From: Sphacelaria rigidula
Taxonomy: Eukaryota > Phaeophyceae > Sphacelariales
Direction: 5' to 3'
Length of the DNA stretch: 25,201 nt
NCBI GenBank assembly: GCA_964200075.2
Contig: CAXNAA020000174.1
Location: forward strand, 1-25,201
In this document: one piece after another, positions 1 through 11,056 of the stretch
Layout of the letters: every line of letters starts with the position of its first letter
Position numbering within the stretch: position 1 is the first letter of the stretch
Notes under the pieces: generated by a model
Told to the model about the DNA's origin: nothing
Databases searched by the model: none
The model's input: only the letters and a program-made list of their open reading frames with translations
Position numbers and translations under genes: made by a program

Positions 1-392
1 AGGTCGCTAGTGTTTCGGGTCTTTCGTGGAAGACAGATATGCCACTTCAACCCCATATTTTGTTCGAACCGCAAAATATAAAATCGGCTGTTTATTGCAG
101 AAAGCAGTTGAGCCTCGTGGAAGTGCATTTCGGATTTGAAACGATTCATTCACTGATTGACCGTTTTTCACTCTCAATCACATCATCTTCTCACAGTCTC
201 ACGAAAACACTGTTGTAAGTGGTGGAGGCTAGGAATGTCACACTCGGGATGAAAATGTGGCGGGTGATCGGATCTACTCATCATTTCACGGAAAGGTTTT
301 TGATATGTACATCATGGGACAACGGGTACGAGCTCGGCCAGCCTAGAGGGGGATTCTAAGTGTGCAGGCCCATGCTCTTTCTTATACAATTA
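1..392. other. Non-coding stretch, nothing recognised
   Basis: I see no open frame of useful length, no RNA gene and no strong repeat boundary here. The last part leads into repeat R1. A short string near 331-352 (GAGCTCGGCCAGCCTAGAG) resembles one near 10447-10466, so the repeat may start earlier than I marked it. Confidence 0.5.
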
Positions 393-1490
393 GAGTTCGG
401 CCCTGAAATTTGATATGGACAGTGCATAGGGCATAACCAAAAAAATACCTCAAGCACTAAAAGGTTTATTCATTTCATTAGTTGAAGGCATTTTAATGAT
501 ACCTGAATACCGATTATTGCTCTCAACTCACCGAAAAAAGATTTGGTACTTCAGTAATTTTTCGTCATGCCCTATGCACTGTCTATACCAAACTACACGG
601 TCTAATTCCAAATGAAGAGAAGAGTAGAGGCCGATCAAAAATGAGGCCGGTAGAAATTCGGAACAGTATTTCCGAGGCAACTTACCGGTCAACGTTCGGG
701 TTTCGTGTATTGAAAGTTGGTGTGGGCGCTTTCCAACTACATTAGACCAGAAGATTGGGGTTAGGTTGATTTTCTTCTTTTTTTCTTCTTGGTTCGGGAC
801 GTTCTTCTACGGCCAGGACCACTTTTTCACAAAAGTATCCGAACCTCGAGGAAAAATACGAAGGCCCATTTTTTTCCGTTCGGCACACGTTCGTGGTTCC
901 CCATGCCAACTTTCAAATCACATTTCACAAATTAAGCTTAGAGAGTGCGATAAGGCCCAGGAGTAACATTTGTTCTTCCACAGCACTGCATCAAAGAGAC
1001 GAAAAAGAGTAGAAAAAGTGACACCCGTTTTATTTTCGTCATCATGCACCGGCGGTACACTACACAAAGTTTTATCGATCTCTGAAAAGACGCTTGATGT
1101 CCAGATTGGGGGGATCCAGTGCCTCGGCTCGCATTCTTTTTTTCCAGCATGGAAACTCATGCTCACGATATCTCGGGATAGATCCCGAGTTCGAATGTGA
1201 GGGCACCTATCGTCCCCCCTTGCTCCAGAGAGTGTCCACATCAAGATTCGTCCTCACACTCATCGAACAGGGGTTTCGTACAGTTATCAGTATGAGAGCC
1301 ACCTCCGTCATGTATACAAATTACCAGATGTGAGATTTAGTCAACGAGAAAATGTGGGCCCGAACTTTTCATTAGATAGGCACATTCCCTTCGGAGAGAC
1401 GATCAACGTGGTATGCCGGTCACGACCCAACTTGTTCGTGTCAATGGGATATTGCTTTTAGAGCTCGAATCCGTTCTTGGGCTGGATCAG
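393..1490 (+). repeat. Dispersed diverged repeat R1, copy 1
   Basis: This roughly 1.1-kb segment is collinear with 11057-12150 in the same orientation. Shared blocks keep a nearly constant offset of 10,659-10,671 bases from end to end. Examples are GGAACAGTATTT near 660, the T-rich block near 770, and CAACGAGAAAAT near 1342, also the CATGCACCGGCGG block near 1043 against CATGCACTAGCGG. Divergence is high, perhaps a third of bases, and there are many small indels. No frame stays open in both copies, so it behaves like an old non-coding or dead transposable element. The family and its ends cannot be named from two copies. Confidence 0.75.
412..589. repeat. Foldback inside R1 copy 1
   Basis: The arm at 412-434 and the arm at 567-589 are reverse complements at 21 of 23 positions; the core is GGACAGTGCATAGGGCAT against ATGCCCTATGCACTGTC. 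The loop is about 130 bases. The corresponding place in R1 copy 2 (11079-11245) also folds back although its arm sequence differs. The foldback therefore looks like a property of the family. Confidence 0.7.
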
Positions 1491-2394
1491 CTTGTATACA
1501 ACTTGAAGTTGCGCATTATCGCAAGCGTCACCACATCGTGTAACTCGAGTAAACCTGTCCGTAGGCTGAGATTTGTGTTCTGCCACGCGGCGAGTCCCGT
1601 TTGTCCGAGGGTAGTTCAAATATATGTGAGGCGTGATATAACGTGCGCCAGCGGCAACACGCAGACTATTTCTTCACTACTCAGACATGTGTCTCACTAC
1701 ATTTCTGTGACGACAGTGGACCGGTGATGGGGGGTTCGATTATTTGTTTCAACTCTACATTTCTTGTGTGCTCTCGTTCGCCTTCAACACTTGAAGTGCT
1801 AACAACTACACGTGAATATCACACCCGGGAACATCGTGCACTCAATACCAGGTATCGGGCGAGGGGCCTCGTGAAACTGGAAGCGTAATCGTCAATCGAC
1901 CCCTTACTTCCGGTCATACTCTCAACTCTGGACTCAACGACACCATGTCGAGTGTTCTTGGACCTTGGAATTCGACGTGACTGGATGGTGCACGGAGATC
2001 CTTGCCCGACAGACGAGCGAACGTTCACATGACGTGTTCGCCGTCTAAAGCATTCTTCAAGAGGAGGTCCCCCGTTCGTAACGGGTATTTTGGAGATGCC
2101 GAAGGTCGCCATGCCACACGTCGTCATCCTGTGCGAATCATCTTATCCCGCAAAGTGGCAAATTGCATGAAATGTATTCTTTCATCATGTGTTGATCGGC
2201 GTCACTGGCAGTGACTTTCCTTGACCGCATCGTTTCGTAAGGGTCGCGTCGTGGGGCTAGAATGCAGCGTCAGAATCAGTAGATCTTCTCATCGTGCTTG
2301 TTGTAAGCACTCCGAAGGTGTCCTAAGTGTTCTGTAGCATCACTCGCTGCATTCCCATGCTCTCGACCCGCGACAAAAGGGTTGGAAAAAACTG
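1491..2394. other. Non-coding stretch, nothing recognised
   Basis: Several short overlapping open frames exist on both strands, but none resembles a protein family and none has a convincing splice context. I see no repeat or RNA gene here. Confidence 0.5.
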
Positions 2395-2858
2395 GTCGAA
2401 TACAACCCATCCACAAAAACATGCCGACCGCGATCGGATCACAAGATCTCGCTCAAGTCCAGATCGGGGCCGGCGCCGTCACAGGGACCGACATGAAGCG
2501 TGTGAGGTCACCAATGTGTCTGCCGTCTTCTTTCATAGCGGATTTCGCGCATCAAGGCGGCAGACACTGAACAGAGACCACGATCAACTAGTGACAGAAA
2601 GGTGGGGAAAAAGCCGGGACAAAAGGTCATTCCGCCCTCGAAAACGCATGACTCATCAGCAAGCAAGATGGCATGTCATCGGGCTGCCGGGAGGTAACAG
2701 CGGCAGCGAGTGCCGGTGACTTCTCCGACAGGAAGGAATTGTCTACCGTTATGAAAATGACATCAACACCCGACAAGCAGGAGAGTCATCAGCAAATGGT
2801 TCATGACGGCATTATTGAGATTCTAGCATCGGCACCCTCCGTTCCTACTTCCAACTGA
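2395..2858 (+). pseudogene. Possible RS-rich coding remnant, frames broken
   Basis: In one frame, 2400-2500 reads as an arginine/serine stretch (DRDRITRSRSSPDRGRRRHR) like the RS region of splicing-factor proteins. From about 2570 a second frame looks coding (EQRPRSTSDRKVGKKPGQK) and stops after 2700. A third frame from about 2673 runs to a TGA ending at 2858 (STPDKQESHQQMVHDGIIEI). No single frame joins the three, and no clear GT-AG pair reconciles them. I read this as a decayed gene or a set of mis-parsed exons. It ends only 30 bases from the eL43 stop on the opposite strand, so a convergent real gene is possible. No RNA-recognition motif is visible. Confidence 0.25.
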
Positions 2859-2888
2859 CGTTCTTCTATCTCGCGACGACGAAATAGT

Positions 2889-5800
2889 TTAGGTGCCCTC
2901 CTGCTGGGTCCTGCGCAGACGGGCAATGGTAGACCGAACCGTCACAGCCGCGGGGGTGCTGCGAGTAGGAGGCAACGAGCGACGACACGCGTGGGTTGCA
3001 CGAGGGGTGTGTGGGGGTGCGACAGTTACTCACGGCAGAACGCTGTGCGCACAAGACAAGAATCTAGCCGGTGTGCTATCGACACTGTCCAAAGCGTACG
3101 CGCAGATTACGGAAGATCTACTCTGCTCCATCGCAGTGGCTAAAGAACGCACGAATGATGCACGCACATCGAAGATCGAGGGCACAGTAGATCGCGAAAC
3201 TCGGTCACAATCACATTGACGGAGATCGACGCCGATACACAGCGCGGTACAAGTCTACGGGGGTGAATCTCGTCGAGGATCCATGACGGTCAGGCGACTT
3301 CGCAACCCCTCTCTCGTCCCTTCAATCTTCCATCGAGGGGCGTTGTAAACCAAGAAGCGGCGAGTTCGAAAGAAATCCTCGACGAAAACACTCGTGTCGA
3401 CTGTAGCAGCACTCAAAAGATACATCAGATGCTGCACGTTCGAACAACACGAAAAGAACAGGACGCTAACGTAATTGGATCGTCTTCACAGTTCCGTAAA
3501 ATGTACGCCGATATACGTTGTGAACGGACACTCAACTCGTATTTAGACTGCTCGCATGCTGGAAATCCCGAGACATGATGCCAACATCTCGCACGGTGAG
3601 CAACACTGGGAGCAGCGCGACGGATCTAGACGGGAGGCACAGATCGCATCAACATTAGCCGTGTATTCTTTTAGTAGATACCGTGTACCAGCATCAAGAC
3701 GCCTAACGCCTTTTCGAGGATTCACACTCATGGAAACCATCAGCATTCGGGAAATTATTCCGACCAGCTCCACTTTCGTGAGAAGCATACGCTCCACGAC
3801 ACATACTGTGAAGAAGCTCACTTGAGGGTGTAGGCGCCACCAGCCGATATCTTCTTGCAGGCAGAGCACTTCCAGATGCCGGTAACCTGGCGCCTCGTGG
3901 TTTCCTTGCCGCAGAAGGGGCACGTGTACGTCGCGTGCTGACTGATCTGTTGGGAAAAGGCCGCAATGAAGTGAACGTGGAAAATTCGCGTTCGTCGGAA
4001 ACGCAGGTCAGGAAATGGGAAACTCGATTATTGCGAGGTGTAACTCCGCAACCAGCAAAATTTGCAGGATTCCGCCGTGCATCCCAAAAAGGTCATCATG
4101 CTCGTATAAGTGAGAGCTGCCGCCAGGTCACAAGTCTGAAGATGCCGAATCCGGTACAGTTATCATGTTAACACTCGAACAGAGATCTCGCTCAGTCTCA
4201 AGGGAAAACTTCAAAAGTAGTTTTGGCCGGATGTTGGACCCACTTTCATGGCATGCACGAATTTTACTTCTTCAAAATCGGGGAATGCACTTCAGGTATA
4301 CGGATTTGGACCAAATCGGGGGTCACGATCTCGTTACAATAGTATGAGGCGTTTGATTTTTAGCAACGGCAGCAGAAGACAGTTTCGTGGCAGCACAAGG
4401 CGTGCTCACTGCCGCTCCCAGCTGCTGAAGCACCTTCGCAAGGGGTTCGACAGGCGGATTATACGTATTGATACTTACCCCACGGCGGTAGTTACATGTT
4501 GCGAGTGCCACTGTACTCTCCTAGCTTTTGTCGCCGTGCTTGAGAGGTGGTGTGCTGCACTGCACTACTGAACTCTGCTCGTGCAGTTTGTTCTCTGTTT
4601 TCGCAATACCGGCTGTGCCATCATGTACTTCCGCAAGGCATCATCATGTCACCGTACTGATGGAGTGTCCTGCACTGTATCACTCTACGGTATCAAGGTA
4701 CGAAACTGTACTCGAAGGATTGTTCGCCGGCTGCCTGATGTTCGGCTTCGTACACGAGTACGCAGTACCACACTCCTGCAAAAAATGACCGTCCGTGTAC
4801 AGAACCGTTTCACACGTGTGATCCTGTACTTCCTGTACCATGAAACGGTTCCCCCGGTTTTTTCGAAATCGGGGTCCTAAAAAAGTCGATATTCGTTCGC
4901 CATAAAAGTGTCTCACAATTTCCCCGAAAAATCGAAGTTCAACTATTCAGCCTCACCCAGATCAATCAATATCGGGTATTGGCCACTCATGGGCAAACCA
5001 GTGCAGAAACCCCGACCGTGACGATTGACTAGGATAGAAAAGAACACTGCACCTGCTCCCCACTGCATTCAAGTACATTGTACAGTGCTATGATCTCTGC
5101 TTGATATTCCGCAGTTGTCTGCAACACTCGACAAAAGAAGGTAGGTGGGAGGCGCAGACTGCACGGAGACCACAAGTACCTCCCGCTACTGTGCTCCAGT
5201 GGTGGAATGCTGATGGCTAAACTTGGTCGAGCTCCACTTCATGCAAAACGTGATATACCCATTTTCGTCGAGACTACGTGTTCAAGACTACCGCTACAAT
5301 ACAGTTGGACCAAGAACGAGTGCAAGTATTGATTCATTACACATAATTGTAGAGCGCGTCAGTCGGCTGAAGTTCGGGGTGGGAGTGCATGGTGACTCGG
5401 GACACGAGGGGGAAACGCCTGCAGGGCCTGCAGAGAGTGGTTTTTACCGTGAGTTCGAGTGTGATAGAACCGTTTCGGCCCATAGCATACGATGAGAAAA
5501 TCAATGTGAAAACATATTTCTTCAAGTGTTGACTTGTGAGTAACCAGGAGAAAAACTTCTGCAGTGATCGATTCGATGTAGGCCCCCTCCCCCCTGGGGG
5601 AACAATCATTGCATGGGTGGGATTAAGCGTTTTGGAGTGTGTTGTTTCGGCTGAATCAAGGCATTCACCCTCTTCTCGAACGACTCCAGCAGGAACAGAG
5701 CTGATGTCCGACGTGTTCATGATTCACACATATCGTGATCATAGAGAAGTATGCAACCCACATCGACAAAATAGTATTTCGCTTCGATAATTGACGGGAC

Positions 5801-7289
5801 TGAATCGCTTCGGGTTGGGTTCTTAAATGAATTAGTCTCGAATCCGTCTTAGTTAATCGATTGTAAGAAATGGCCATCTCACAGCGGAATAAGGGTCGGG
5901 GTCGTGGAAGACAGAGCAGAATCGGCATCCTCGTCAATTTTCTAATTGGAGTATGGTATTTTACAGTCAATGTCAACGTTGGACCTGCCGGACTTCAGCG
6001 ATGACAGAAAAATTGCTCGATGATCATTTGTTATCTCATCCATGCCCGTCACCAGACTCCTTATTTCGTGGGAACATGCTCATTGTTGCAGGAGATACTC
6101 GCTGAAATTCAATAAAATTACACGCACCCCGTCGGAAACATCCAAGCCCCCGTCTTTCAGAGTAAAACAGCGTTCCTGAACGATGCTGCGGAACGACGGT
6201 AGTAACCAAGTAGGTGTTGTATGCATTTACTGCAGACGGCACGACTTCTCTGACGATCCAGGAGGGCGCACATCTCACCTCAATCTTCTTGATGACCTTC
6301 CGGAGCGAGGACCCATATCGGACACCGTACTTCCCAGTGATACCCACCTTCTTCGTGCGCTTACCCTGAGGTCATGGTAAGGAAAAGGGAGAAATCGGTC
6401 AAGGTCTTCTCGGCAACTGAGACCACGTGGTGGCAAAACAGCCTGTGCCACACGCTACAAGCGCGTGAGGACTCGGCAGCTTCTTGCACAATTCAGTCAA
6501 CTGGACTATCTTGCTCACTTCATGGCAATGCAGGACCTAGAGCAGGTTATTTCAACGCTGCCTCTAACGGTCAACATGCCGACTGCCCGAGCTTAACATG
6601 AAGGCGACAATAGCCTTAAATCGCAAACGAGGAAAACTGTGTACGGCAGCTTTACACCTCTCAGGTCGTGCTAGTTTTCTGTTCCAAGAATAGGGGTCTG
6701 AGCTACAATATGAGGGCCAACAGGATTACCCTCAACAAGGGGGAGGTATTTCCCACCGAATTCAACGCAACCGTCCCATGATTGAAACGAAGAGGGGACG
6801 TACACGCTACAAGTGATGTGGCACCGATAAGGTGTGCGCAAACGCTGCAGAGGTTCCTTCGATACAGTGAGGTGGGTCACCACGAACGCTCACAAGGCTG
6901 TTGCCCGCACACGTTCGGGTGTGACATAGCAAAAGTTCGAGGATAAACACAAGGAAGCACCGGGTGATCACCACCTCATGCATCACAGTTCAAGGGCCTG
7001 TGACCATCACGAGGACCAACAACTTACGTTGATTTCTCGTAAGAGCAGTCAATGAACGGTCCACTTGTGCTGCTTTAGCCCTACCGACAGCGTCGCTTTC
7101 AAGTCATGCCATCAGTGTCTTGGTAACCGGTTCACTACTCGCCTCCTGCCAGCCCCAGCGCAGACTACCAAAACGCGATGCAGCCTTGTCATACCTAAAC
7201 TACACGAGTAAAATGAAACAGCAGCCATGCAAACACAACACACTTCTATTACATTAGAGAAGACAAGTGAAGGCCTGCTTACTCACCAT
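2889..7289 (-). CDS. RPL37A: 60S ribosomal protein eL43 (L37a), four exons
   Basis: Component of the large cytosolic ribosomal subunit, with a four-cysteine zinc ribbon that binds rRNA. Coding exons, read on the minus strand, are 7289-7287 (the ATG alone), 6365-6279, 3946-3822 and 2958-2889 (stop TAA). Splice sites are ATG|GTGAGTAAG, CTCAG|GG, GAG|GTGAGA, CAACAG|AT, CTCAA|GTGAGC and TCGCAG|CA. Phases are 0, 0 and 2 and all agree. The product is 94 residues against about 92 in other eukaryotes. Residues 2-30 give [18 protein letters not shown] and on to KKIE. Residues 31-71 carry the zinc ribbon (TCPFCGK, then [10 protein letters not shown]) and the GGAYTL motif. An AAC codon split by the last intron gives the Asn, followed by [16 protein letters not shown]. 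Introns are 921, 2,332 and 863 nt. The second is unusually long and holds repeat-like DNA. The assembly rests on family conservation; transcript data would confirm the first exon. Confidence 0.95.
3822..3946 (-). other. RPL37A: eL43 exon 3, zinc-ribbon exon
   Basis: This 125-nt exon encodes all four zinc ligands (C-P-F-C and C-S-A-C) of eL43. It ends two bases into an Asn codon that is completed by the first base of exon 4. Reading through the donor instead gives a premature TGA directly after Thr-Leu-Lys, so correct splicing is needed for the C-terminal 23 residues. Confidence 0.92.
4600..4860. repeat. GTAC-dense segment with a perfect hairpin
   Basis: About ten GTAC tetranucleotides fall in roughly 225 bases (4626-4850), where about one is expected by chance. 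At its right edge 4802-4812 (GAACCGTTTCA) and 4841-4851 (TGAAACGGTTC) form a perfect 11-bp inverted repeat with a 28-base loop that contains CACGTG. It lies within eL43 intron 2. The function is unknown; a degraded satellite or transposon end is possible. Confidence 0.5.
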
Positions 7290-7306
7290 GGTGAAGAGGG
7301 AAGGGG
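7290..7306 (-). promoter_or_regulatory. Pyrimidine tract before the eL43 start codon
   Basis: On the minus strand the 17 bases just before the ATG read CCCCTTCCCTCTTCACC, which is almost entirely pyrimidine. Ribosomal protein mRNAs of many eukaryotes carry such tracts near the cap (TOP-like), but the transcription start is unknown, so the comparison is only suggestive. I saw no TATA box that I would defend. Confidence 0.35.
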
Positions 7307-7329
7307 TCGACCGCCGACGCTAAAGGGTG

Positions 7330-8251
7330 CCTATGAACTGGTGCTCGTGTCCATGAAAATCGGTGGGAAGATGACACATCGTACGCGGACGTGTACGGTT
7401 TCCTGAGGCGTTCCACTTATCCTTCGAAGTCATGTTCTAATATTATCATGTCCCGTTGGTGGAAGAAATTACGAACTAATATGTAAAATCTAAGATGAGT
7501 AATGATCCAGAAGGGCGGGGACAAACACAAGAGAAATGAACATCAACATTCACGCTGGGTGGAGAGTCAGCCATCCCCTTTCATTGCGTACATGAACCAA
7601 CCGGTTTTGTGAGACATATATAATGAATTGATTATTTGTTTATATTCGCCGGGGCTCCAGTTTTCAGATCTGTGGTCGAATAAGGGAAGATTCCCGGGCA
7701 AGCACACATGAGCAGTGTTACTCCTCCCGTAGAGAGTGTGTAACTTCAGAGTTTAAATACCAGAAATACTACCTTATGCTTTAAACTGCACCATCGATTG
7801 TCCACTGGTGGTTTTCCTCGCACACGGATGCTAATAGAAAATGACCAAGTGCTCTCAACCTGATACCCGTCTCTACCTCAGCGCGTTTTTGTCAACAGGC
7901 AACGAAGACAAGGTGGAAACAGTATGTATCGCGGGCTATGCCCAAGCCAAAAATAATGCTTGGATCAACCAGTCAGGATACATAGCACTAGTGTTGGAAA
8001 TTACGGAGATAACTGAGTGCTTGCTATAGAGGAAAAGGAAGGGACTGAGGACGACGAGGGAAAGGCGGGGACTCGTGCGATATTACGGAAACAAGAAGAC
8101 CCCCCCCCCCCCATTTCCCCCCGACTGCAGGTCTCCGCACTTCACAGCACCCCCGTCTTGCCCGCAGACCTAGGAAAGGGCCCCCGAGGGGGTGCTTGTA
8201 ACTGGCAACGACGGGCTCGATCCTACAGTAGAGTACATATTTCTTGTACAT
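7330..8251. other. Intergenic region between divergent eL43 and the orphan ORF
   Basis: This interval should hold the eL43 promoter and any 5' exon of the plus-strand ORF at 8252. It contains a run of 12 C at 8101-8112 followed by pyrimidines and GACTGCAG (8123-8130). That would make a strong 3' splice site, but the frame entered there closes or does not join the 8252 frame. An open frame at 7841-8029 has no recognisable product. Confidence 0.4.
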
Positions 8252-8578
8252 ATGAATCGCGCAGACCAAAGCGTCACTCGACACGCGGCGGCGTCCCGTG
8301 CGGCTTACGAGACTCTGTACGCGGCCTTTGCGTCGCAGCCGCAGGGTATCAAGGCGAGCCACAGCGGCGTGCTCAATTTACTCAGGACAGAGCTAAGGCT
8401 TGACGAAAGCTTTGCTCAGGAGGTGGAGACCAGATATTCGGGTAGCGGTGGTGGGAAGCGGACGCGGGGGGGAGGGGGCTCTGGAGGGAGTAGTGGGGGT
8501 GACGGAGAGAGTGGCGAGGCTGAGGTGCCTGCGATCCAGATTGCGTGGAAAGAGGTGTGTTTCGACATCTTGGTCTGA
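8252..8578 (+). CDS. Orphan protein, about 108 aa (single exon or terminal exon)
   Basis: I do not recognise the family. From ATG 8252 the frame gives a predicted helical N-terminal half (AAYETLYAAF, SGVLNLLRTELRLDES), then a glycine/serine-rich linker (about residues 68-90), then a short end before TGA at 8576-8578. GC-rich third positions and a non-random amino-acid pattern distinguish it from its surroundings. The frame is open upstream to 8174, and CGCGCAG at 8258-8264 could be a 3' splice site, so this may be the last exon of a longer gene. GAAAGAG|GTGTGT near 8551 could also be a donor, which would remove the last residues. Its 5' end points away from eL43, about 960 bases off. No homology-based function is offered. 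Confidence 0.45.
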   Translation: MNRADQSVTRHAAASRAAYETLYAAFASQPQGIKASHSGVLNLLRTELRLDESFAQEVETRYSGSGGGKRTRGGGGSGGSSGGDGESGEAEVPAIQIAWKEVCFDILV

Positions 8579-9393
8579 TATTTCGTTTTTCCTGTTATAG
8601 CGTACAAGGTTAGACTACTACTGTCTGTATCTTCATGTCGTGCGTTGTTGAGGTTCCTCTACACTACAACAGTAACTCGCAGCTAACAACTTGCATCGTC
8701 AGTACATGTTCATCGACAAATGCGTGGGACGGAAGGCTGGTTTGCGGGTGCTTGCTAGGTTGCCGTAGTTTACCGTGGTATGGACAAATCAACTGGGTTA
8801 CGGGAGCGTAGCGGGAGTTTTGTCAAGATGTTCGGTAGCTACTGTCGGTCAGTTCTGACTGCGGTTGTTTTGTGTATCAGGGAATGTCGAGTGGTAATGC
8901 CCCCGACAGGTTTTTGTTGCCTTTCGCGGTTCACTCCGATGGCGACTACTTGTTCAGTTGAAAGGCAGTTTTTAGCAGGAGCCTGTCAACGGGTGTCGTG
9001 GGATGCGGTTGCGGCATATTTGTTCCTCACAGGTTATCGCAGACGTCGTCTTTCAGAGTGCTTCGAACTGAAGGGTATGGTCAACCTTGGCTTGACCAAC
9101 CACGAAAAGCATGTAGCGAATCTCGGACATAGACCACAACAGCAGTCAGTCACCGCAGTCACGGCTGTATACGAATCACATGTACAACAGTTCTCACGGG
9201 ACGTCGAAGACTTGGCTGTAGTGTAAAAAAATACTGCAACAAAGTGCTGGATTTCGCGTCTAGCCGCGCATCAGCCTCGAGCAGAATCCTCCCTGCAGCC
9301 AGATATGGTGTCCATACGGTGGTCAACTGTCGCGAAAGCCCCTCGAAATTTGTCTCTGATGTTCTCCAGCTGACCTAGATTTGTTGTACATTG
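8579..9393. other. Non-coding stretch, possibly a long 3' UTR
   Basis: Nothing specific is seen. The open frame at 8780-9226 has no family resemblance and no start context. If 8252-8578 is a gene, this could be its 3' untranslated region. Confidence 0.35.
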
Positions 9394-9426
9394 TTGTACA
9401 ACAGTACAGATGTACTGTTGCTACAA
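9394..9426. repeat. Near-perfect palindrome around TGTAC motifs
   Basis: ACAGTACAGATGTACTGT at 9401-9418 is a perfect inverted repeat with a 2-base centre. It extends outward as TTGTACA on the left and TTGCTACAA on the right with one extra base. It could form a short hairpin or be a dyad binding site. There is no gene nearby to assign it to. Confidence 0.5.
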
Positions 9427-10181
9427 TTGTCTGTTGTGTTGACCGTCATGACACGCACTCAACGAATTTAAGGCGTTCCCAACTTTTTGATCAGGTCATC
9501 ACAAATATTGATCGGGGCCGAGCTCCACCCTCGATCATATAACGGTGCATATCACATACATGAAAACGGTAGATGGCAAGAAGCTCGAGCTCGTTCGCTA
9601 CACCCCGAGTGGTGGATATTCACTGCCGGGACGTTCGTATGCGAAAGTCAAACTCAAAATGTCTGCTTGCCTTCGGCGCGGGCAGACAGGTAACCTATTT
9701 TCTGGCAGTGTCGCGTGTTGACGTCCGATTGAACATATGAGCAAAATGGATTTCACGTACGTCGCTTTCCGTGGGGTTGATGGGTAGGAGCTCATACCCA
9801 GAATAGTGTGATCGACATCGATGAGCCGCAATCTATTCTCACGGCTTTTTGATGTGAGTGCATGTTTTTTTTTTCTGTTGTGCATGACCTTTTCCACCTG
9901 ACACCATGTTGCAAAGGCCGGTCATTTCTTGGGGGGGTTATTTTGTTTTGTGTTTGTTTGAATTTTTCGCTTTCTTTTTCAGTCTACTCTACTCTGTGTG
10001 TCTGCTAGGCCAACTCTTGTGGGAGCGTTCGAGATTTCATTTTGCAACAGTTTCAGAGGAGTTTTTGTTTTCCTTGTCATCATGGTGAAGAAAGAAAGAA
10101 AAAAAAACGTTCGAAATTATTGCAAAATAAATTTCTAAACGCTCTCATAAGAGTTGATGCCCCTCTGTTTTCTTCGATTTG
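9427..10181. other. Non-coding, T-rich in its second half
   Basis: Pyrimidine-rich runs with CAG ends occur near 9961-9982 and would make good 3' splice sites, but no coding exon follows them. Nothing else is recognised. Confidence 0.4.
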
Positions 10182-10287
10182 CTTCAGCGAGTGTCATATT
10201 TGTATCTTTTTGCATGTCTCGGGTATGCCATTAGCTGTCTGTGACCACGGATGGATCCCTGCAGGATAAGTTACTGTTGTGGGACAA
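10182..10287 (+). repeat. Short diverged repeat R2, copy 1
   Basis: This segment shares three collinear blocks with 16810-16905: CTTCAGCGAGTGT, TGTGACCAC and a TAAGTTA block. The DNA between the blocks has diverged and spacings differ by about ten bases. It begins like a 3' splice site and ends near a donor-like GATAAGTT, so a duplicated exon-like unit is conceivable. No frame is conserved. Confidence 0.35.
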
Positions 10288-11056
10288 TCGAACAATCAAA
10301 ACTGGAGTGTCGTACGGGTCACTAAAACCTTCTGTCCGCGAACAAGTCCGTTCGAGTCTTGGTGTGGCAACACCCCGCCTGGTGTATCGGTTTGATTGTT
10401 GTATGCGGTCGCTCCTGCAGCAAAGATGGAGAAATTATCCTTCGAGCTGGGCCAGCCTAGAAGCACGTTTGTAGTTTACAGGCGAATTCGCAATTTTTTA
10501 CTCACAGCAGTGGGCGGTCTAAGTGTTCAAGGATGTTTCGGGGGTTTCCTCGCGTACTACTCTTCGATATAACTCGAAATCGCTAGTGTCGGTAGATTTT
10601 GGTACAAAAAGATCATCGTCGAAACACAACAGTGCAGAAGTCCGTGTGAGTCGGTGTTATCGGGTCGATACAAGTAAATACCCCGTTTATCAGGAGGGTG
10701 TTATTGACCGTGAAACACAGATTTTCGGCTTTAGTACGATAAGTAGGTAAAATTTCAAAAAATAAAACTTGACATTTTTTCACAAATATGATCGGGACAA
10801 GCTCGATCGACCGAAAATACCGAAGAGTAAGAATCTGACCTGAAACGTGGCAGAACCCCCGATGACCGGTCAGCCTGTAGGTCACTCCATGTTGAGGACA
10901 TATGAAGTTTTTTTCTTAAAATGTGGAGGGGATACAAATATTTTCAGATCCGCCATGTGATCAGCGGTGGCGAGCAAAAAGAGCCCAAGAAAATCGCCAA
11001 ATACGAAAAAATCACAGAATGCCACAAAATGAAAAGTTAGACCGCCCACTACGGTA
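10288..11056. other. Non-coding stretch, nothing recognised
   Basis: Short open frames on both strands show no family signal. The right part leads into R1 copy 2. Confidence 0.4.

Noticed and set aside
6036-6278. Read-through of eL43 exon 2 on the minus strand
   Set aside because: Homology to eL43 stops exactly at GAG|GTGAGA and resumes at 3946, so the rest is intron.
8017-8403. Overlapping open frame on the plus strand
   Set aside because: It overlaps the better-supported 8252-8578 frame, and its arginine-rich product looks like a frame-shifted reading of GC-rich coding DNA.
10182-10287. Treating R2 as a conserved exon
   Set aside because: It has splice-like edges, but no frame is shared between the two copies and the interior has diverged.
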